Part shown: piece after piece, positions 16,738 to 25,507 of the stretch
Layout: each line of letters opens with the position of its first letter
How positions within the stretch are numbered: the first letter of the stretch is position 1
DNA from: Thioalkalivibrio sp.
GTDB taxonomy: Bacteria; Pseudomonadota; Gammaproteobacteria; Ectothiorhodospirales; Ectothiorhodospiraceae
Length of the DNA stretch: 33,860 nt
Assembly: GCA_011389655.1 (NCBI GenBank)
Contig: JAABTX010000031.1
Location: forward strand, 1-33,860
Direction of reading: 5' to 3'
The notes under the pieces: generated by a model
The model's database searches: none
What the model was told of the DNA's origin: nothing
Seen by the model: the letters and a program-made list of their open reading frames with translations, nothing else
Program-made: the position numbers and the translations under genes

Positions 16738-16746
16738 ACTGTAGCA
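16738..16746 (-). promoter_or_regulatory. Candidate extended -10 box for the LOV gene
   Basis: On the minus strand TGC-TACAGT (16746 down to 16738) matches an extended -10 box, about 54 bases before the LOV start codon and after the hairpin of the upstream gene. No good -35 hexamer is visible at the normal distance, so this is a weak prediction. Confidence 0.28.
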
Positions 16747-16794
16747 CAGGCTGCGCATTCCGCGCGGAACCGCCGCCGTATCCCGGGCAAAGGA

Positions 16795-16820
16795 AGAGGG
16801 CTGCGCGCGCGCAGCCCTCT
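16795..16820 (-). terminator. Rho-independent-like terminator of the DUF3365 gene
   Basis: A perfect 26-base palindrome: AGAGGGCTGCGCG pairs with CGCGCAGCCCTCT. It begins 34 bases past the stop of the minus-strand heme protein gene, and on that strand is followed by TTCCTTTG, a short T-rich tail. It should end that transcript and separate it from the LOV gene. Confidence 0.75.
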
Positions 16821-16854
16821 GGCGGGAAAACGGTTGAACGTCCAGCCGCTGCCG

Positions 16855-17421
16855 CTACATCCGCTGGATGATCGTGAAGGCGCCGCGCACGTCTCCCTCG
16901 GAATAGCCGGTGGCCTGGTCCTCGGGGTACAGCCGCTCCAGCGCGTGCTGGATGTCCCCGTCCACCTCGCTGCCGTGACAGGTCAGGCAGACGCTGCCAG
17001 TGGGAATCGCCCGCATGAAACGGAAGACCTCTTCATCGCCTTCCTGCACGGTTTCATGGTAGGCCAGCTCGGATGCCGGTACGCCCTGCGCGCGGCGTGC
17101 CTCGAAGTGCTCGAGCACGGCCCGCTCCCACTCGTCGGGGGCATTGTCCGGGTTGCGAAGCTTCAGGCTGGTGCGTCCGACGCTCCAGCCGGTCTCGGCC
17201 GAGATGTCTTCGGCGATCTGGGGAGCGACCTGCTGGCATACGGAGATCGCCTCGGTCGGGCCGCCCTGCTGCATGGCCTCCATCAGATGGCCCTGCAGGG
17301 TCCCGGCGAAGTCCTGGATCGCCTCCTGGCTCGCCGCAATGCGTTCATCGACGGATTCGGCGTGTGCCGGACCGACGGCGGCGAGAGCCAGTGCAACGGA
17401 AATCATCTTCCATCGGTTCAT
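16855..17421 (-). CDS. Periplasmic monoheme DUF3365 (Tll0287-like) protein
   Basis: A 188-residue exported protein with a signal peptide (MNRWKMISVALALAAVGPAHA) and a single CLTCH heme c motif near residue 147, in the segment PTGSVCLTCHGSEVDGD. The preceding helices with SVCQQVAPQIAEDISAETGWSVGRTSLKLRNPDNAPDEWE (quoted in part: GWSVGRTSLKLRNP) and the closing GDVRGAFTI are typical of DUF3365, a PAS-like heme-binding domain suspected to sense redox or gases. The start ATG 17421 has GAGGG about 9 bases upstream. It has its own terminator at 16795-16820 and a palindromic promoter-region site at 17455-17475. Electron-transfer versus sensor function cannot be decided here. Confidence 0.88.
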   Translation of the reverse strand: MNRWKMISVALALAAVGPAHAESVDERIAASQEAIQDFAGTLQGHLMEAMQQGGPTEAISVCQQVAPQIAEDISAETGWSVGRTSLKLRNPDNAPDEWERAVLEHFEARRAQGVPASELAYHETVQEGDEEVFRFMRAIPTGSVCLTCHGSEVDGDIQHALERLYPEDQATGYSEGDVRGAFTIIQRM

Positions 17422-17810
17422 CTTTGCAGCCCTCAATTTGGGTTGTTCTGCCATTTTGTACAGCAGTTGTACAAATACTGCATCGTATTTCCCTTTCTTG
17501 CAAGCGCCGGGAGCGCGGAATACGTACCGGGATCCCGCGAGCGGCGCCAGGGAGTACGCGCCATGAGGGAGACACCGGTGAATCAGGGTTTGCCGGTCTC
17601 GCGCGGCTGCAGCTTCGCCCGTCACGCCGCAAGCGCCGGTATCAATCTACACACTACGGATAATGGCGCTTGCCCGCAACGCCGTCCGGGTCTTCCCGGA
17701 CTCCGGATATGTCCTCTGCGGTGAGGTGGAGGAACCCGGCCTGCCGTGAAGGGAAGGCGTCAGCGGGGGAGGGGGCCTTTATTGTCAGGGGTGGTGGAGG
17801 GCCATGGCAG
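17422..17810. other. 389-base gap between DUF3365 and Smr genes
   Basis: No gene is supported here. The minus-strand promoter of the DUF3365 gene lies near the left end, with the 17455-17475 palindrome. Near 17658-17664 there is a GGATAAT -10-like box on the plus strand, followed by two adjacent hairpins: GGCG-C-TT/AACGCC (17665-17683) and GTCCGGG/CCCGGAC around TCTT (17684-17701). No plus-strand gene follows for nearly 800 bases, so a small RNA is possible but unproven. Confidence 0.35.
17455..17475. promoter_or_regulatory. Palindromic operator-like site TTTGTAC-N7-GTACAAA
   Basis: TTTGTAC (17455-17461) and GTACAAA (17469-17475) are exact inverted arms around AGCAGTT. The site lies 34 bases before the start codon of the DUF3365 gene, in an AT-richer patch of an otherwise GC-rich gap. 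Arm length and spacing fit a dimeric regulator, but the half-site does not match FNR, Fur or CRP sites that I know. Confidence 0.5.
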
Positions 17811-18350
17811 TCAGGACGCGCGGCGCAGCAGCACGTACACCGCTCCGGTGCCGCCATCGGCCGGCGGCGCGGAGCAGAAGGCGAGGACATCATCGCGCTG
17901 CCGGAGCCAGTGATCCAGCAGTCCCTTCAGTACCGGTCCCTGCTGTCGCGACCGCAGCCCCTTTCCATGCACCACCCGCACACACAGGTGGCCGGCCGAG
18001 CGTGCGTCGTTGAGGAATTCGGCGACGGTCCTGCGTGCCTCGCCGGCGAAGAGACCGTGCAGGTCCAGCTCCTCCTGCACGCGATACTGGCCGCGTTTCA
18101 GGTTCCGGAATGCCCGGTGGCTGACCCCGGGCCGCATGAAGCGCAGTTCGTCCCCGGGTTGCAGGTCGGTGGCATTCACCGGATCGCTGAGCAGGTCGTT
18201 CAGCACCTCCCGTTCATCCTCGCGTCGCTTGCCGGCGCGCGCGCTGGGAGGCGGAGGGTGTACCTCCGCCCGATCGTGCTCCAGGCGCCTGACCGCGCCG
18301 ACGGCCCGCAGGAAGTGTCCGATGTCGTTTGGGTCTTCGTCCGATTTCAT
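17811..18350 (-). CDS. Smr-domain protein (SmrA-like nuclease)
   Basis: A 179-residue stand-alone Smr protein. The Smr domain covers about residues 90-178, with LDLHG (about residue 95), VRVVHGKGLRS, and GGTGAVYVLL. The N-terminal part is charged and partly proline-rich (EVHPPPPSARAGKRRED). Stand-alone Smr proteins are structure-specific DNA nicking enzymes or, for SmrB, mRNA nucleases at collided ribosomes. The C-terminal FCSAPPADGGTGAVYVLL form and HGKG motif suggest the SmrA (YdaL) side, but the substrate cannot be settled here. Start ATG 18350 is preceded by GGAAG. It is divergent from surE, 137 bases away. Confidence 0.88.
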   Translation of the reverse strand: MKSDEDPNDIGHFLRAVGAVRRLEHDRAEVHPPPPSARAGKRREDEREVLNDLLSDPVNATDLQPGDELRFMRPGVSHRAFRNLKRGQYRVQEELDLHGLFAGEARRTVAEFLNDARSAGHLCVRVVHGKGLRSRQQGPVLKGLLDHWLRQRDDVLAFCSAPPADGGTGAVYVLLRRAS

Positions 18351-18487
18351 TCGCCACTTCCGTTGCTTCGGGGGTGGTCAGCGCGGGGAATCCGTCGGGA
18401 TGATCGGGCCCGTCGATCAGCCCGGATTCGATGCGCTGGCGATCGTTTCCAGTATATTAGGCGGCTACGCACCCCGTTTGTTCGCCC

Positions 18488-19246
18488 ATGCATATCCTGG
18501 TCAGTAATGATGACGGCATCCACGCGCCCGGTATCCAGTGCCTGGCCCGGCACCTGCGCGACCTGGCGGAGGTTCGGGTGGTGGCGCCGGATCGCGACCG
18601 CAGCGGGGCCAGCAACAGCCTGACGCTGGTGCATCCGCTGCGCGCCCAGGCGCTGGATAACGGGGACATCGGCGTGGATGGCACCCCCACCGACTGCGTG
18701 CACCTGGCCATTACCGGGCTTCTCGAGCGCGAACCGGACCTCGTGATCTCCGGCATCAATGCCGGGGCCAACATGGGCGACGACGTGCTGTATTCGGGTA
18801 CGGTCGCGGCCGCGATGGAGGGCCGTTTCCTGGGCCTTCCGGCGATCGCGGTCTCCCTGGTCGGACCGAGGATGCAGCATTACGATGCCGCCGCACGCGT
18901 GGTGCTGAATCTGCTGGACCGGTTGCACCGGGTGCCCCTGCCGGCCGCAACCATCCTGAACGTGAACGTCCCGGATCTCCCGTTCGCGGAGATCCGGGGG
19001 GTACAGGCAACGCGGCTCGGTCACCGGCACAAGTCCGAGCCGGTGGTGAAGACCACCGATCCCCGCGGACGCCCAATCTACTGGGTCGGACCGGCGGGAC
19101 CCGAACAGGATGCCGGTCCTGGTACGGATTTCTTTGCGGTGCGCGAGGGCTTTGTGTCGGTGACGCCCATCCAGGTGGACCTGACGCAGTTCGAGGCGAT
19201 CGATACCCTGGGGCGCTGGCTGGAGGGCGATGCCGGTGGCGATTGA
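18488..19246 (+). CDS. surE: 5'/3'-nucleotidase SurE
   Basis: A 252-residue metal-dependent nucleotide phosphatase of stationary-phase survival. Visible motifs: [16 protein letters not shown] with metal ligands D8 and D9, [12 protein letters not shown] (serine ligand), [12 protein letters not shown], and [23 protein letters not shown] with the conserved asparagine. Length equals E. coli SurE (253). It acts on nucleoside 5' and 3' monophosphates in the cytoplasm. ATG 18488 lacks a clear ribosome site. A TATATT -10-like box lies at 18453-18458 in the gap upstream, without a good -35. It is first in the conserved surE-pcm-yqaA-nlpD-rpoS run, and pcm overlaps its end. Confidence 0.96.
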   Translation: MHILVSNDDGIHAPGIQCLARHLRDLAEVRVVAPDRDRSGASNSLTLVHPLRAQALDNGDIGVDGTPTDCVHLAITGLLEREPDLVISGINAGANMGDDVLYSGTVAAAMEGRFLGLPAIAVSLVGPRMQHYDAAARVVLNLLDRLHRVPLPAATILNVNVPDLPFAEIRGVQATRLGHRHKSEPVVKTTDPRGRPIYWVGPAGPEQDAGPGTDFFAVREGFVSVTPIQVDLTQFEAIDTLGRWLEGDAGGD

Positions 19247-19901
19247 CATGCTTGGAGCGGGCCTGACCTCTCAGCGCGCGCGCGACCGGCTGATCCGGCA
19301 GCTGGCGGAGCTGGGCATCCGTGATCCCGCGGTACTGGAGGCGATCCGGCAGGTACCGCGTCACCTGTTCGTGGAAGAGGCGCTTGCACACCGCGCCTAC
19401 GAGAACATCGCGCTGCCGATCGGCTACAGGCAGACGGTATCGCAGCCGTTCATCGTCGCCCGCATGACCGAGGCACTGCTGGAAGGCGGTGCGGTGAGCA
19501 CCGTGCTCGAGGTGGGCACCGGGTCCGGCTATCAGGCCGCCGTGCTCGCACACCTGGTCGAGCGCGTCTTTTCGGTGGAACGCATCCGGGCGCTGAGCCG
19601 TTCGGCGCGCGAACTGCTCACCCGGCTGCGCATCAACAACGTCAGTCTGCTGCACGGGGATGGAGGGCAGGGCTGGCCCGCCCGGGCGCCCTTTGATGGC
19701 ATCCTGCTGACCGCGGCTCCGCGCGAGGTGCCCCACGAACTGTTGACGCAGCTGGCGCCCGGAGGCCGCCTGGTCGCGCCGGTGGAGGGTGTGGACGGGC
19801 AGCAGCAGCTGGTGCGCTATACCCATACCGCCGAGGCCTTCGTCCGTGATCTGCTCGACACGGTATGCTTTGTGCCGATGCTTTCCGGGGCGGAACAGTG
19901 A
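19230..19901 (+). CDS. pcm: Protein-L-isoaspartate O-methyltransferase
   Basis: A 223-residue SAM-dependent repair enzyme that methylates isoaspartyl residues in damaged proteins. Conserved blocks are [20 protein letters not shown], the [15 protein letters not shown] segment, the SAM site [17 protein letters not shown], and [23 protein letters not shown]. The start is uncertain: ATG 19230 overlaps surE by 17 bases, while GTG 19236 (better spaced from GGAGGG) or ATG 19248 would also give a complete protein; E. coli Pcm is 208 residues. The next gene begins inside the stop (GTGA). Confidence 0.95.
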   Translation: MPVAIDMLGAGLTSQRARDRLIRQLAELGIRDPAVLEAIRQVPRHLFVEEALAHRAYENIALPIGYRQTVSQPFIVARMTEALLEGGAVSTVLEVGTGSGYQAAVLAHLVERVFSVERIRALSRSARELLTRLRINNVSLLHGDGGQGWPARAPFDGILLTAAPREVPHELLTQLAPGGRLVAPVEGVDGQQQLVRYTHTAEAFVRDLLDTVCFVPMLSGAEQ

Positions 19902-20482
19902 GGGTCTTCGAGCCGCTCTACGACCGCGTGATGGACTGGTCGCGGCATCGTCACGCCCCCCGCTACCTGGCCGGACTCTCCTTTGCCGAATCGTCCTTCT
20001 TTCCAGTGCCGCCCGACGTGATGCTGGCACCGATGGCCGCGGCCCGTCCGCGCGAGGCGCTCCGCCTGGCCGGCCTCACGACCCTGTTCTCGGTTCTGGG
20101 CGGCCTGCTCGGCTACGCGATCGGGGTGCTTGCGTTCGAACTGGTGGAGCCCTGGATCGTCGAGATGGGCCAGCGCGAGAAGCTGGAGCTCACGCAGGAG
20201 TGGTTTGCGGTCTGGGGCGTGTGGGTGGTGCTGATCGCCGGTTTCTCGCCGATCCCCTACAAGCTGTTCACGGTAACCGCCGGGGCGCTGGCGATGCCGC
20301 TGCTGCCATTCGTGGTGGCCTCGGTGGTGGGCCGGGGCGCGCGCTTCTTCGCCGTGGCCGTGCTGATGGCATGGGCGGGTCCCCAGGCCGACCGGCATCT
20401 GCGTCCCTACATGGAACGCCTGGGCTGGGCATCGGTGCTGATACTGGTAGCCATCGTCGCCTTCTACACCCTTGCCGCCTGA
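19898..20482 (+). CDS. YqaA-type DedA/VTT-domain inner membrane protein
   Basis: A 194-residue membrane protein starting at GTG 19898, which overlaps the pcm stop as GTGA. The YqaA family signature is present: [23 protein letters not shown] (seen here as [16 protein letters not shown], about 29-44), a helix [41 protein letters not shown], and a last helix near the C-terminus. DedA relatives are linked to lipid-carrier or undecaprenyl phosphate transport and membrane homeostasis, but YqaA itself is uncharacterised. Its place between pcm and nlpD suggests co-transcription with the stationary-phase cluster. nlpD starts at the last base of its stop codon. Confidence 0.9.
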   Translation: MRVFEPLYDRVMDWSRHRHAPRYLAGLSFAESSFFPVPPDVMLAPMAAARPREALRLAGLTTLFSVLGGLLGYAIGVLAFELVEPWIVEMGQREKLELTQEWFAVWGVWVVLIAGFSPIPYKLFTVTAGALAMPLLPFVVASVVGRGARFFAVAVLMAWAGPQADRHLRPYMERLGWASVLILVAIVAFYTLAA

Positions 20483-21270
20483 TGCGCTGTATTCGGCTCC
20501 TGCTCGGGATGGCTCTGGGGATCATCATGGCCTCGTCCCTGGGTTGTGCCACGTCCCCGCCGTCCGCGCCCGCGGCGAGCGGATCGGGCAGCCCCGCGGC
20601 CACGCACGTCGTGCGTCGGGAGGAGACGCTGTATCGTATCGCGACGCGTCACGGGCTCGACTGGCGCGACGTCGCCCGGCGCAATGGCATCGGGCCCCCC
20701 TATCTGATCTATCCGGGCCAGCGCATTCGCCTCGCCGGTGCGGCACCGATGGACAGCCCTCGGGCCACGGAGGCCCCCGGCCCGGCGGCCCGTCCGGCGC
20801 CGTCGCAACCGGCGCCGCAGCAGGCCGGGGCGCGGGCTCCGGCCGTTGCGGCGCCTTCGGCCGCGGAGCCGGCCCGGGAGCCGGCCGGCGCGACCGGGCC
20901 ACCGCAGTGGCAATGGCCGGTCGACGGACCGGTGTTGCGGGGCTTCAGCAACGGTGCCACGACCCGACGGGGCATCGCGATCGGCGGCGAGGGCGGCGAG
21001 GACGTGCGCGCCGCGGCAGCTGGCGAGGTGGTATATGCCGGAAGTGGACTGGTCGGTTACGGCCGGCTTATCATCCTGAAGCACGATGCCCGGTTCATCA
21101 GCGCTTACGGGCACAACGAGGAACTGCTGGTGCGCGAAGGTCAGAACGTGCGCGCCGGCGAGCGGATGGCCCGCCTGGGCGATTCGGGGGCAGAACGTCC
21201 CATGCTGCATTTTGAAATCCGGCTCGATGGTGCGGCCGTCGATCCGACGCGTTATCTTCCCCGGCGGTAG
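20482..21270 (+). CDS. nlpD: NlpD-like lipoprotein with LysM and degenerate LytM domains
   Basis: A 262-residue lipoprotein. The signal peptide ends in SLGC (C22), followed by a LysM domain (about 41-85: [18 protein letters not shown] to YPGQRIRL), a Pro/Ala-rich linker (about 90-140), and an M23/LytM domain (about 145-262). The usual zinc ligands are not intact: the HxGxD region reads [11 protein letters not shown] and HxH reads MLHFEIR. This fits NlpD, which activates cell-wall amidases (AmiC) instead of cutting peptidoglycan itself. It is shorter than E. coli NlpD (379), mainly in the linker. ATG 20482 overlaps the yqaA stop by one base. rpoS starts 32 bases after its end; in E. coli an rpoS promoter lies inside nlpD. 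Confidence 0.92.
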   Translation: MRCIRLLLGMALGIIMASSLGCATSPPSAPAASGSGSPAATHVVRREETLYRIATRHGLDWRDVARRNGIGPPYLIYPGQRIRLAGAAPMDSPRATEAPGPAARPAPSQPAPQQAGARAPAVAAPSAAEPAREPAGATGPPQWQWPVDGPVLRGFSNGATTRRGIAIGGEGGEDVRAAAAGEVVYAGSGLVGYGRLIILKHDARFISAYGHNEELLVREGQNVRAGERMARLGDSGAERPMLHFEIRLDGAAVDPTRYLPRR

Positions 21271-21302
21271 ATGCTGTCGCCCCGAAGGAGAAGTTCCGCC
21301 CC

Positions 21303-22334
21303 ATGGCCTCACAGAACCGATTGCGAAAGCGGGCTCCCGAGGAGCCGACTGAAACCGGGCCGGATGTGGGTCCGGAACCCAGTGGCGAGGACGCCGAGCT
21401 CGAGCCCGGGATCGATGCAGGGGAGGACCCGGCATTGAGCGACGAACCACTCGTGGTGACGGCGGTGGATCGCATTGCGCACGACGCGGGCCCGGCGGAA
21501 CTGGACGCGATCCAGCTGTATCTGCGCGACATCGAGTTCCGGCCACTGCTGACCCCCGAGGAGGAGGTGTATTACGCCCGCCTCGCGCGCGCCGGGGATC
21601 CGAAGGGGCGGCAGCGCATGATCGAGTGCAATCTTCGTCTCGTGGTCAAGATCGCGCGCCGGTACATGAACCGGGGCCTGGCCCTGCTCGATCTGATCGA
21701 GGAGGGCAACCTGGGCCTGATGCACGCGGTGGAGAAGTTCGATCCGGAACGCGGGTTCCGCTTCTCGACCTATGCGACGTGGTGGATCCGGCAGACCATC
21801 GAACGCGCGCTGATGAACCAGTCCCGCACCATCCGGATTCCGGTGCACGTGAGCAAGGAGCTGCGTGCCCAGAACAAGGTGTCCCGGGTGATGATGCAGG
21901 AACTGGGAAGGGAGCCGACCGAGGACGAGCTGGCGGCCCGAATGGGCAAGCCCGTCAGCGAGATCCAGAAGCTGCGTGCGATGTCCGAGCCGTCCACCTC
22001 GATCGACATCGCCGTGGGACCCGATGGCGATCGCTCCCTGACCGAGATTCTGCCTGATGAAAACGCCTCCGGTCCCTCCGCGCTGCTGGAGGATGCGGAC
22101 ATCCGCAACCTCGTTGCCGCCTGGCTGGAGGAGCTGGACCAGAAGCAGCGCGAGGTGCTGGTGCGGCGTTTCGGACTGCACGGCTTCGAGCGCTGCACGC
22201 TGGAGCAGGTGGGCGCCGAGATCGGAGTGACGCGGGAACGGGTCCGTCAGATCCAGATGGAGGCCCTGAAGCGCCTGCGCCGCCTGCTTCGGGCCCGGGG
22301 TCTGTCCGAAGACGTGCTGCTGCCGCGCCCCTGA
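21303..22334 (+). CDS. rpoS: RNA polymerase sigma factor RpoS
   Basis: A 343-residue group 2 sigma-70 factor of the general stress and stationary-phase response. After an acidic N-terminal region (about 1-60), region 1.2 reads [21 protein letters not shown], regions 2.1-2.4 include [27 protein letters not shown] and [24 protein letters not shown] (shown in part as [15 protein letters not shown]), and region 4.2 is [19 protein letters not shown]. Length and position directly after nlpD separate it from RpoD and RpoH. An AAGGAG lies 11-12 bases before ATG 21303, a slightly long spacing. It converges on the DUF498 gene only 8 bases later. Confidence 0.97.
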   Translation: MASQNRLRKRAPEEPTETGPDVGPEPSGEDAELEPGIDAGEDPALSDEPLVVTAVDRIAHDAGPAELDAIQLYLRDIEFRPLLTPEEEVYYARLARAGDPKGRQRMIECNLRLVVKIARRYMNRGLALLDLIEEGNLGLMHAVEKFDPERGFRFSTYATWWIRQTIERALMNQSRTIRIPVHVSKELRAQNKVSRVMMQELGREPTEDELAARMGKPVSEIQKLRAMSEPSTSIDIAVGPDGDRSLTEILPDENASGPSALLEDADIRNLVAAWLEELDQKQREVLVRRFGLHGFERCTLEQVGAEIGVTRERVRQIQMEALKRLRRLLRARGLSEDVLLPRP

Positions 22335-22342
22335 ACCGGCCG

Positions 22343-22717
22343 TCAGCTGCCAACGATCAGGGCGGCGGCGACCGTGCGTCCTTCGGCAACGATGAGGTTG
22401 TAGGTCCGGCAGGCCGCCGCGGTGTCCATGATCTCGAGGCCCCACGGCTCCATCCGCAGTTCCCGCCAGATCGCGCGGGGTGGAAAGACCTGCCGGGTGC
22501 CGGTTCCGAGCAGCAGGATCTCGGGCGGGTGCTCGCGGATCCAGGACAGGTCTCCGGTCTGCAGGACCGTGGCGTCCGCGACTGGCCAGGACCGGAGAAT
22601 CGCGTCGGGACGAAGGATCAGGCTGGTCGTGTGGCGCACGCCGTTCACGGCCACGTGATCGCGCCCGTAGCCCGTGATCATGTTCTGGTCTTCGCCGGTG
22701 ATCTGGGTGATCTGCAT
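22343..22717 (-). CDS. Mth938/DUF498-family protein
   Basis: A 124-residue soluble protein of the Mth938-like (DUF498, NDUFAF3-type) family. It shows the family order: [28 protein letters not shown], then the strand [18 protein letters not shown], and the C-terminal [29 protein letters not shown] (core [13 protein letters not shown]). The human relative helps respiratory complex I assembly; the bacterial role is unproven. ATG 22717 has a run of six G as ribosome site. It stands divergent from alaC and converges on rpoS. Confidence 0.9.
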   Translation of the reverse strand: MQITQITGEDQNMITGYGRDHVAVNGVRHTTSLILRPDAILRSWPVADATVLQTGDLSWIREHPPEILLLGTGTRQVFPPRAIWRELRMEPWGLEIMDTAAACRTYNLIVAEGRTVAAALIVGS

Positions 22718-22791
22718 GCCCCCCAACCTAAAGGCATCAGCCGGTCGCGGCAAGCGTCCGCGAATTGGGGCGGACCCCGCCCGCGATCGCG

Positions 22792-22818
22792 TTGACAGTG
22801 GAATGGACGGGTTATACT
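22792..22818 (+). promoter_or_regulatory. Sigma-70-like promoter of alaC-hom-thrC
   Basis: TTGACA (22792-22797) and TATACT (22813-22818) are near-consensus boxes with a 15-base spacer, two shorter than the optimum of 17; ATACTT one base on gives 16. The boxes stand out in a GC-rich gap about 60 bases before the GTG start of alaC. Confidence 0.6.
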
Positions 22819-22880
22819 TTCACCCGTTTTCTCCGCACCGGCCGTTCTGCCGTGCCCATTCACGATCCAGGAAGCCATCC

Positions 22881-24113
22881 GTGACCGACGTCTTTCCGCG
22901 CATCGAACGCCTGCCGCCCTACGTCTTCAACATCGTGAACCAGTTGAAGGCCGAGGCCCGAGCCCGTGGCGAGGACATCATCGACTTCGGCATGGGCAAT
23001 CCGGACCAGCCCACGCCCGCGCACATCGTGGAGAAGCTGGTCGAGGTCGCCCGGCGCGGGGACACGCATCGCTACTCGGTGTCCAGGGGTATTCCGCGCC
23101 TGCGCCGGGCGGTCACGCGCTGGTACAAGGCCCGCTTCGACGTCGATCTGGACCCGGAGACCGAGGCGATCGTGACCATCGGTTCCAAGGAGGGGCTCGC
23201 CCACCTGGCGCTGGCGATCCTCGGTCCCGGCGATGCGGTCCTGGTGCCCAACCCCGCGTACCCGATTCACCCCTACGGTTGCGTGATTGCCGGGGCGGAT
23301 GTGCGTCACGTCCCGTTGACCCCCGATGTGGACTTCTTTGCCGAGCTACGCCGCGCGATCCAGGATTCCTGGCCGCGGCCGAAGATGCTGATCCTGAACT
23401 TTCCGGCCAACCCGACCACGCAGTGCGTGGACCTGGACTTCTTCGAGCGGGTGGTGGAGATCTGCCGCGAGCAGCACATCTGGCTTGCGCATGACATCGC
23501 CTATGCGGAGATCGTGTTCGACGGATACAAGGCGCCGTCGGTACTGCAGGTGCCGGGGGCGAAGGAGATTGCGGTCGAGTTCTACACCCTGTCCAAGAGC
23601 TACAACATGCCCGGCTGGCGTATCGGCTTCATGTGCGGCAATCCCACGCTGGTCGCCGCGCTGGCGCGGATGAAGTCCTATCTCGACTACGGTACCTTTA
23701 CGCCAATCCAGGTGGCGGCGATCGCCGCCCTCGAGGGGCCCCAGGACTGCGTGCAGGATGTCCGGGATCTCTACCGTTCCCGCCGGGACGTGCTCTGCGA
23801 CGGTCTGAACGCGATGGGCTGGCGGGTCGAGAAGCCGAGGGCGACCATGTTCGTGTGGGCCCCGATCCCGGAGGCCTACCGCGACATGGGTTCCCTCGAG
23901 TTCTCCAAGAAGCTCCTGCGCGACGCCAAGGTGGCGGTGTCACCGGGCATCGGTTTCGGCAGCTACGGCGATACCCACGTCCGCTTCAGCCTCATCGAGA
24001 ACGAGCAGCGTACCCGCCAGGCACTGCGCGGGATCAAGGCGATGTTCCGGGCCGATTCCATCCTCGCCGGCGCCCGGGCCGAGGATACGGACGCCGGGCT
24101 GCATTCCGCCTGA
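22881..24113 (+). CDS. alaC: Alanine-synthesising aminotransferase (AlaC-type)
   Basis: A 410-residue class I/II PLP aminotransferase that makes alanine from pyruvate and glutamate in the AlaC (YfdZ) family. Seen: [22 protein letters not shown] at the start, [26 protein letters not shown], and [15 protein letters not shown] with the PLP lysine. Length matches E. coli AlaC (412). GTG at 22881 has CAGGAAG before it; the frame remains open upstream, but without a better start. The homoserine dehydrogenase gene follows 47 bases later, an arrangement common in gammaproteobacteria, so all three genes probably share the promoter at 22792. Confidence 0.92.
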   Translation: MTDVFPRIERLPPYVFNIVNQLKAEARARGEDIIDFGMGNPDQPTPAHIVEKLVEVARRGDTHRYSVSRGIPRLRRAVTRWYKARFDVDLDPETEAIVTIGSKEGLAHLALAILGPGDAVLVPNPAYPIHPYGCVIAGADVRHVPLTPDVDFFAELRRAIQDSWPRPKMLILNFPANPTTQCVDLDFFERVVEICREQHIWLAHDIAYAEIVFDGYKAPSVLQVPGAKEIAVEFYTLSKSYNMPGWRIGFMCGNPTLVAALARMKSYLDYGTFTPIQVAAIAALEGPQDCVQDVRDLYRSRRDVLCDGLNAMGWRVEKPRATMFVWAPIPEAYRDMGSLEFSKKLLRDAKVAVSPGIGFGSYGDTHVRFSLIENEQRTRQALRGIKAMFRADSILAGARAEDTDAGLHSA

Positions 24114-24160
24114 AACACGGCCCGTTCGGCGCGGGCGCAACAGAATAAGGAAGCTGACCC

Positions 24161-25474
24161 ATGAAACCCGTGAAGATCGGACTGCTCGGCCTCGGCACGG
24201 TCGGCTGCGGCACCGTGATGGTGCTCGGCCGTAACGGCGACGAGATCGCGCGGCGCGCGGGCCGCGGCATTGTCGTGGTGGCCGCGGCCGTGCGCGACCT
24301 CGATCGTGAGCGTGACTGCGCACTGAATGGCGTCCGCCTGACCGACGAGCCGGACTCTGTCGTGGACGATCCCGAGGTCGAGGTGGTGGTCGAACTGATG
24401 GGCGGCGCCGAACCGGCCCGGACGCTGGTGCTGCGGGCGATCGCGGCCGGCAAGCACGTGGTCACCGCGAACAAGGCCCTGATTGCCCTGCATGGCAACG
24501 AGATCTTCGCCCGCGCCCACGAGCGGGGCGTGATGGTGGCCTTCGAGGCGGCGGTGGCCGGGGGCATCCCGATCATCAAGGCACTGCGCGAGGGACTGGC
24601 GGGCAACCGCATCGACTGGGTGGCCGGCATCATCAACGGCACGGGCAACTTCATCCTCACGGAGATGCGCGATCACGGCCGGGACTTCGGCGACGTGCTC
24701 GCCGAGGCCCAGCGTCTGGGGTATGCGGAGGCCGACCCCACCTTCGACGTGGAGGGGATCGATGCGGCGCACAAGCTGTGTATCCTTGCGGCCATTGCCT
24801 TCGGCATCCCGCTCCAGTTCGAGCGGATCCACACCGAAGGCATCACCGGGATCACCCGCGAGGACGTCACCTATGCCGCGGAACTGGGATACAGCATCAA
24901 GCACCTCGGCATCGCCCGCCGCGCGGCCGGCGGCTTCGAGCTTCGGGTGCATCCGACCCTGATTCCGGAGCGCCGGCTGATCGCCAACGTCAATGGCGTG
25001 ATGAACGCGGTGCTGGTGCAGGCGGACGCAGTCGGTCCGACGCTGTACTACGGGGCGGGGGCCGGGGCCGAGGCGACCGCGTCGGCGGTGGTCGCGGACC
25101 TGGTCGACGTGGTGCGCGTGCTCACCGCGGATCCCGAGAACCGGGTGCCCCATCTCGCCTTCCAGCCGGGCGCACTCTCGGATCTTCCGGTCCTGCCGAT
25201 GGCCGAGGTGCGCACCTCCTTCTACCTGCGCCTGCGGGCACGGGACCGCCCCGGCGTGCTGGCGGACATCACGCGGGTGCTCGGCGCCCACTGCATCAGC
25301 ATCGAGGCGATCCTGCAGCGCGAGCCGGATCCCGATCGCGGCGAGGCGACGATCATCATCCTGACCCACCAGGTCCGGGAGGGCGACGTCGACGAGGCCA
25401 TCAGCGAACTCGGTGGCCTTCCGCACCTCACCTCGCCGGTGACGCGAATCCGCATGGAGCCGCTGTCCCGCTGA
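24161..25474 (+). CDS. hom: Homoserine dehydrogenase
   Basis: A 437-residue NAD(P)-dependent enzyme that reduces aspartate semialdehyde to homoserine for threonine and methionine synthesis. The Rossmann nucleotide site is GLLGLGTVGCGTV (7-19), followed by VTANKALIALHG, the central GGIPIIKALREGLAGNRI and GIINGTGNFILTEM blocks, AEADPTFDVEGIDAAHKL with catalytic acidic and lysine residues, and a C-terminal ACT domain (about 355-430: RARDRPGVLADITRVLG) that usually gives threonine feedback control. It is the single-function type, without an aspartokinase part. AAGGAAG precedes ATG 24161. thrC follows 33 bases later. Confidence 0.96.
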   Translation: MKPVKIGLLGLGTVGCGTVMVLGRNGDEIARRAGRGIVVVAAAVRDLDRERDCALNGVRLTDEPDSVVDDPEVEVVVELMGGAEPARTLVLRAIAAGKHVVTANKALIALHGNEIFARAHERGVMVAFEAAVAGGIPIIKALREGLAGNRIDWVAGIINGTGNFILTEMRDHGRDFGDVLAEAQRLGYAEADPTFDVEGIDAAHKLCILAAIAFGIPLQFERIHTEGITGITREDVTYAAELGYSIKHLGIARRAAGGFELRVHPTLIPERRLIANVNGVMNAVLVQADAVGPTLYYGAGAGAEATASAVVADLVDVVRVLTADPENRVPHLAFQPGALSDLPVLPMAEVRTSFYLRLRARDRPGVLADITRVLGAHCISIEAILQREPDPDRGEATIIILTHQVREGDVDEAISELGGLPHLTSPVTRIRMEPLSR

Positions 25475-25507
25475 CCCACAACGCCTTCTACGAGGAACGC
25501 ACCCAAC

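Noticed and set aside
24114-24160. Attenuator or leader peptide controlling hom-thrC
   Set aside because: The gap is only 47 bases and shows no Thr/Ile-rich leader or paired stems; the leader before alaC is also too short.
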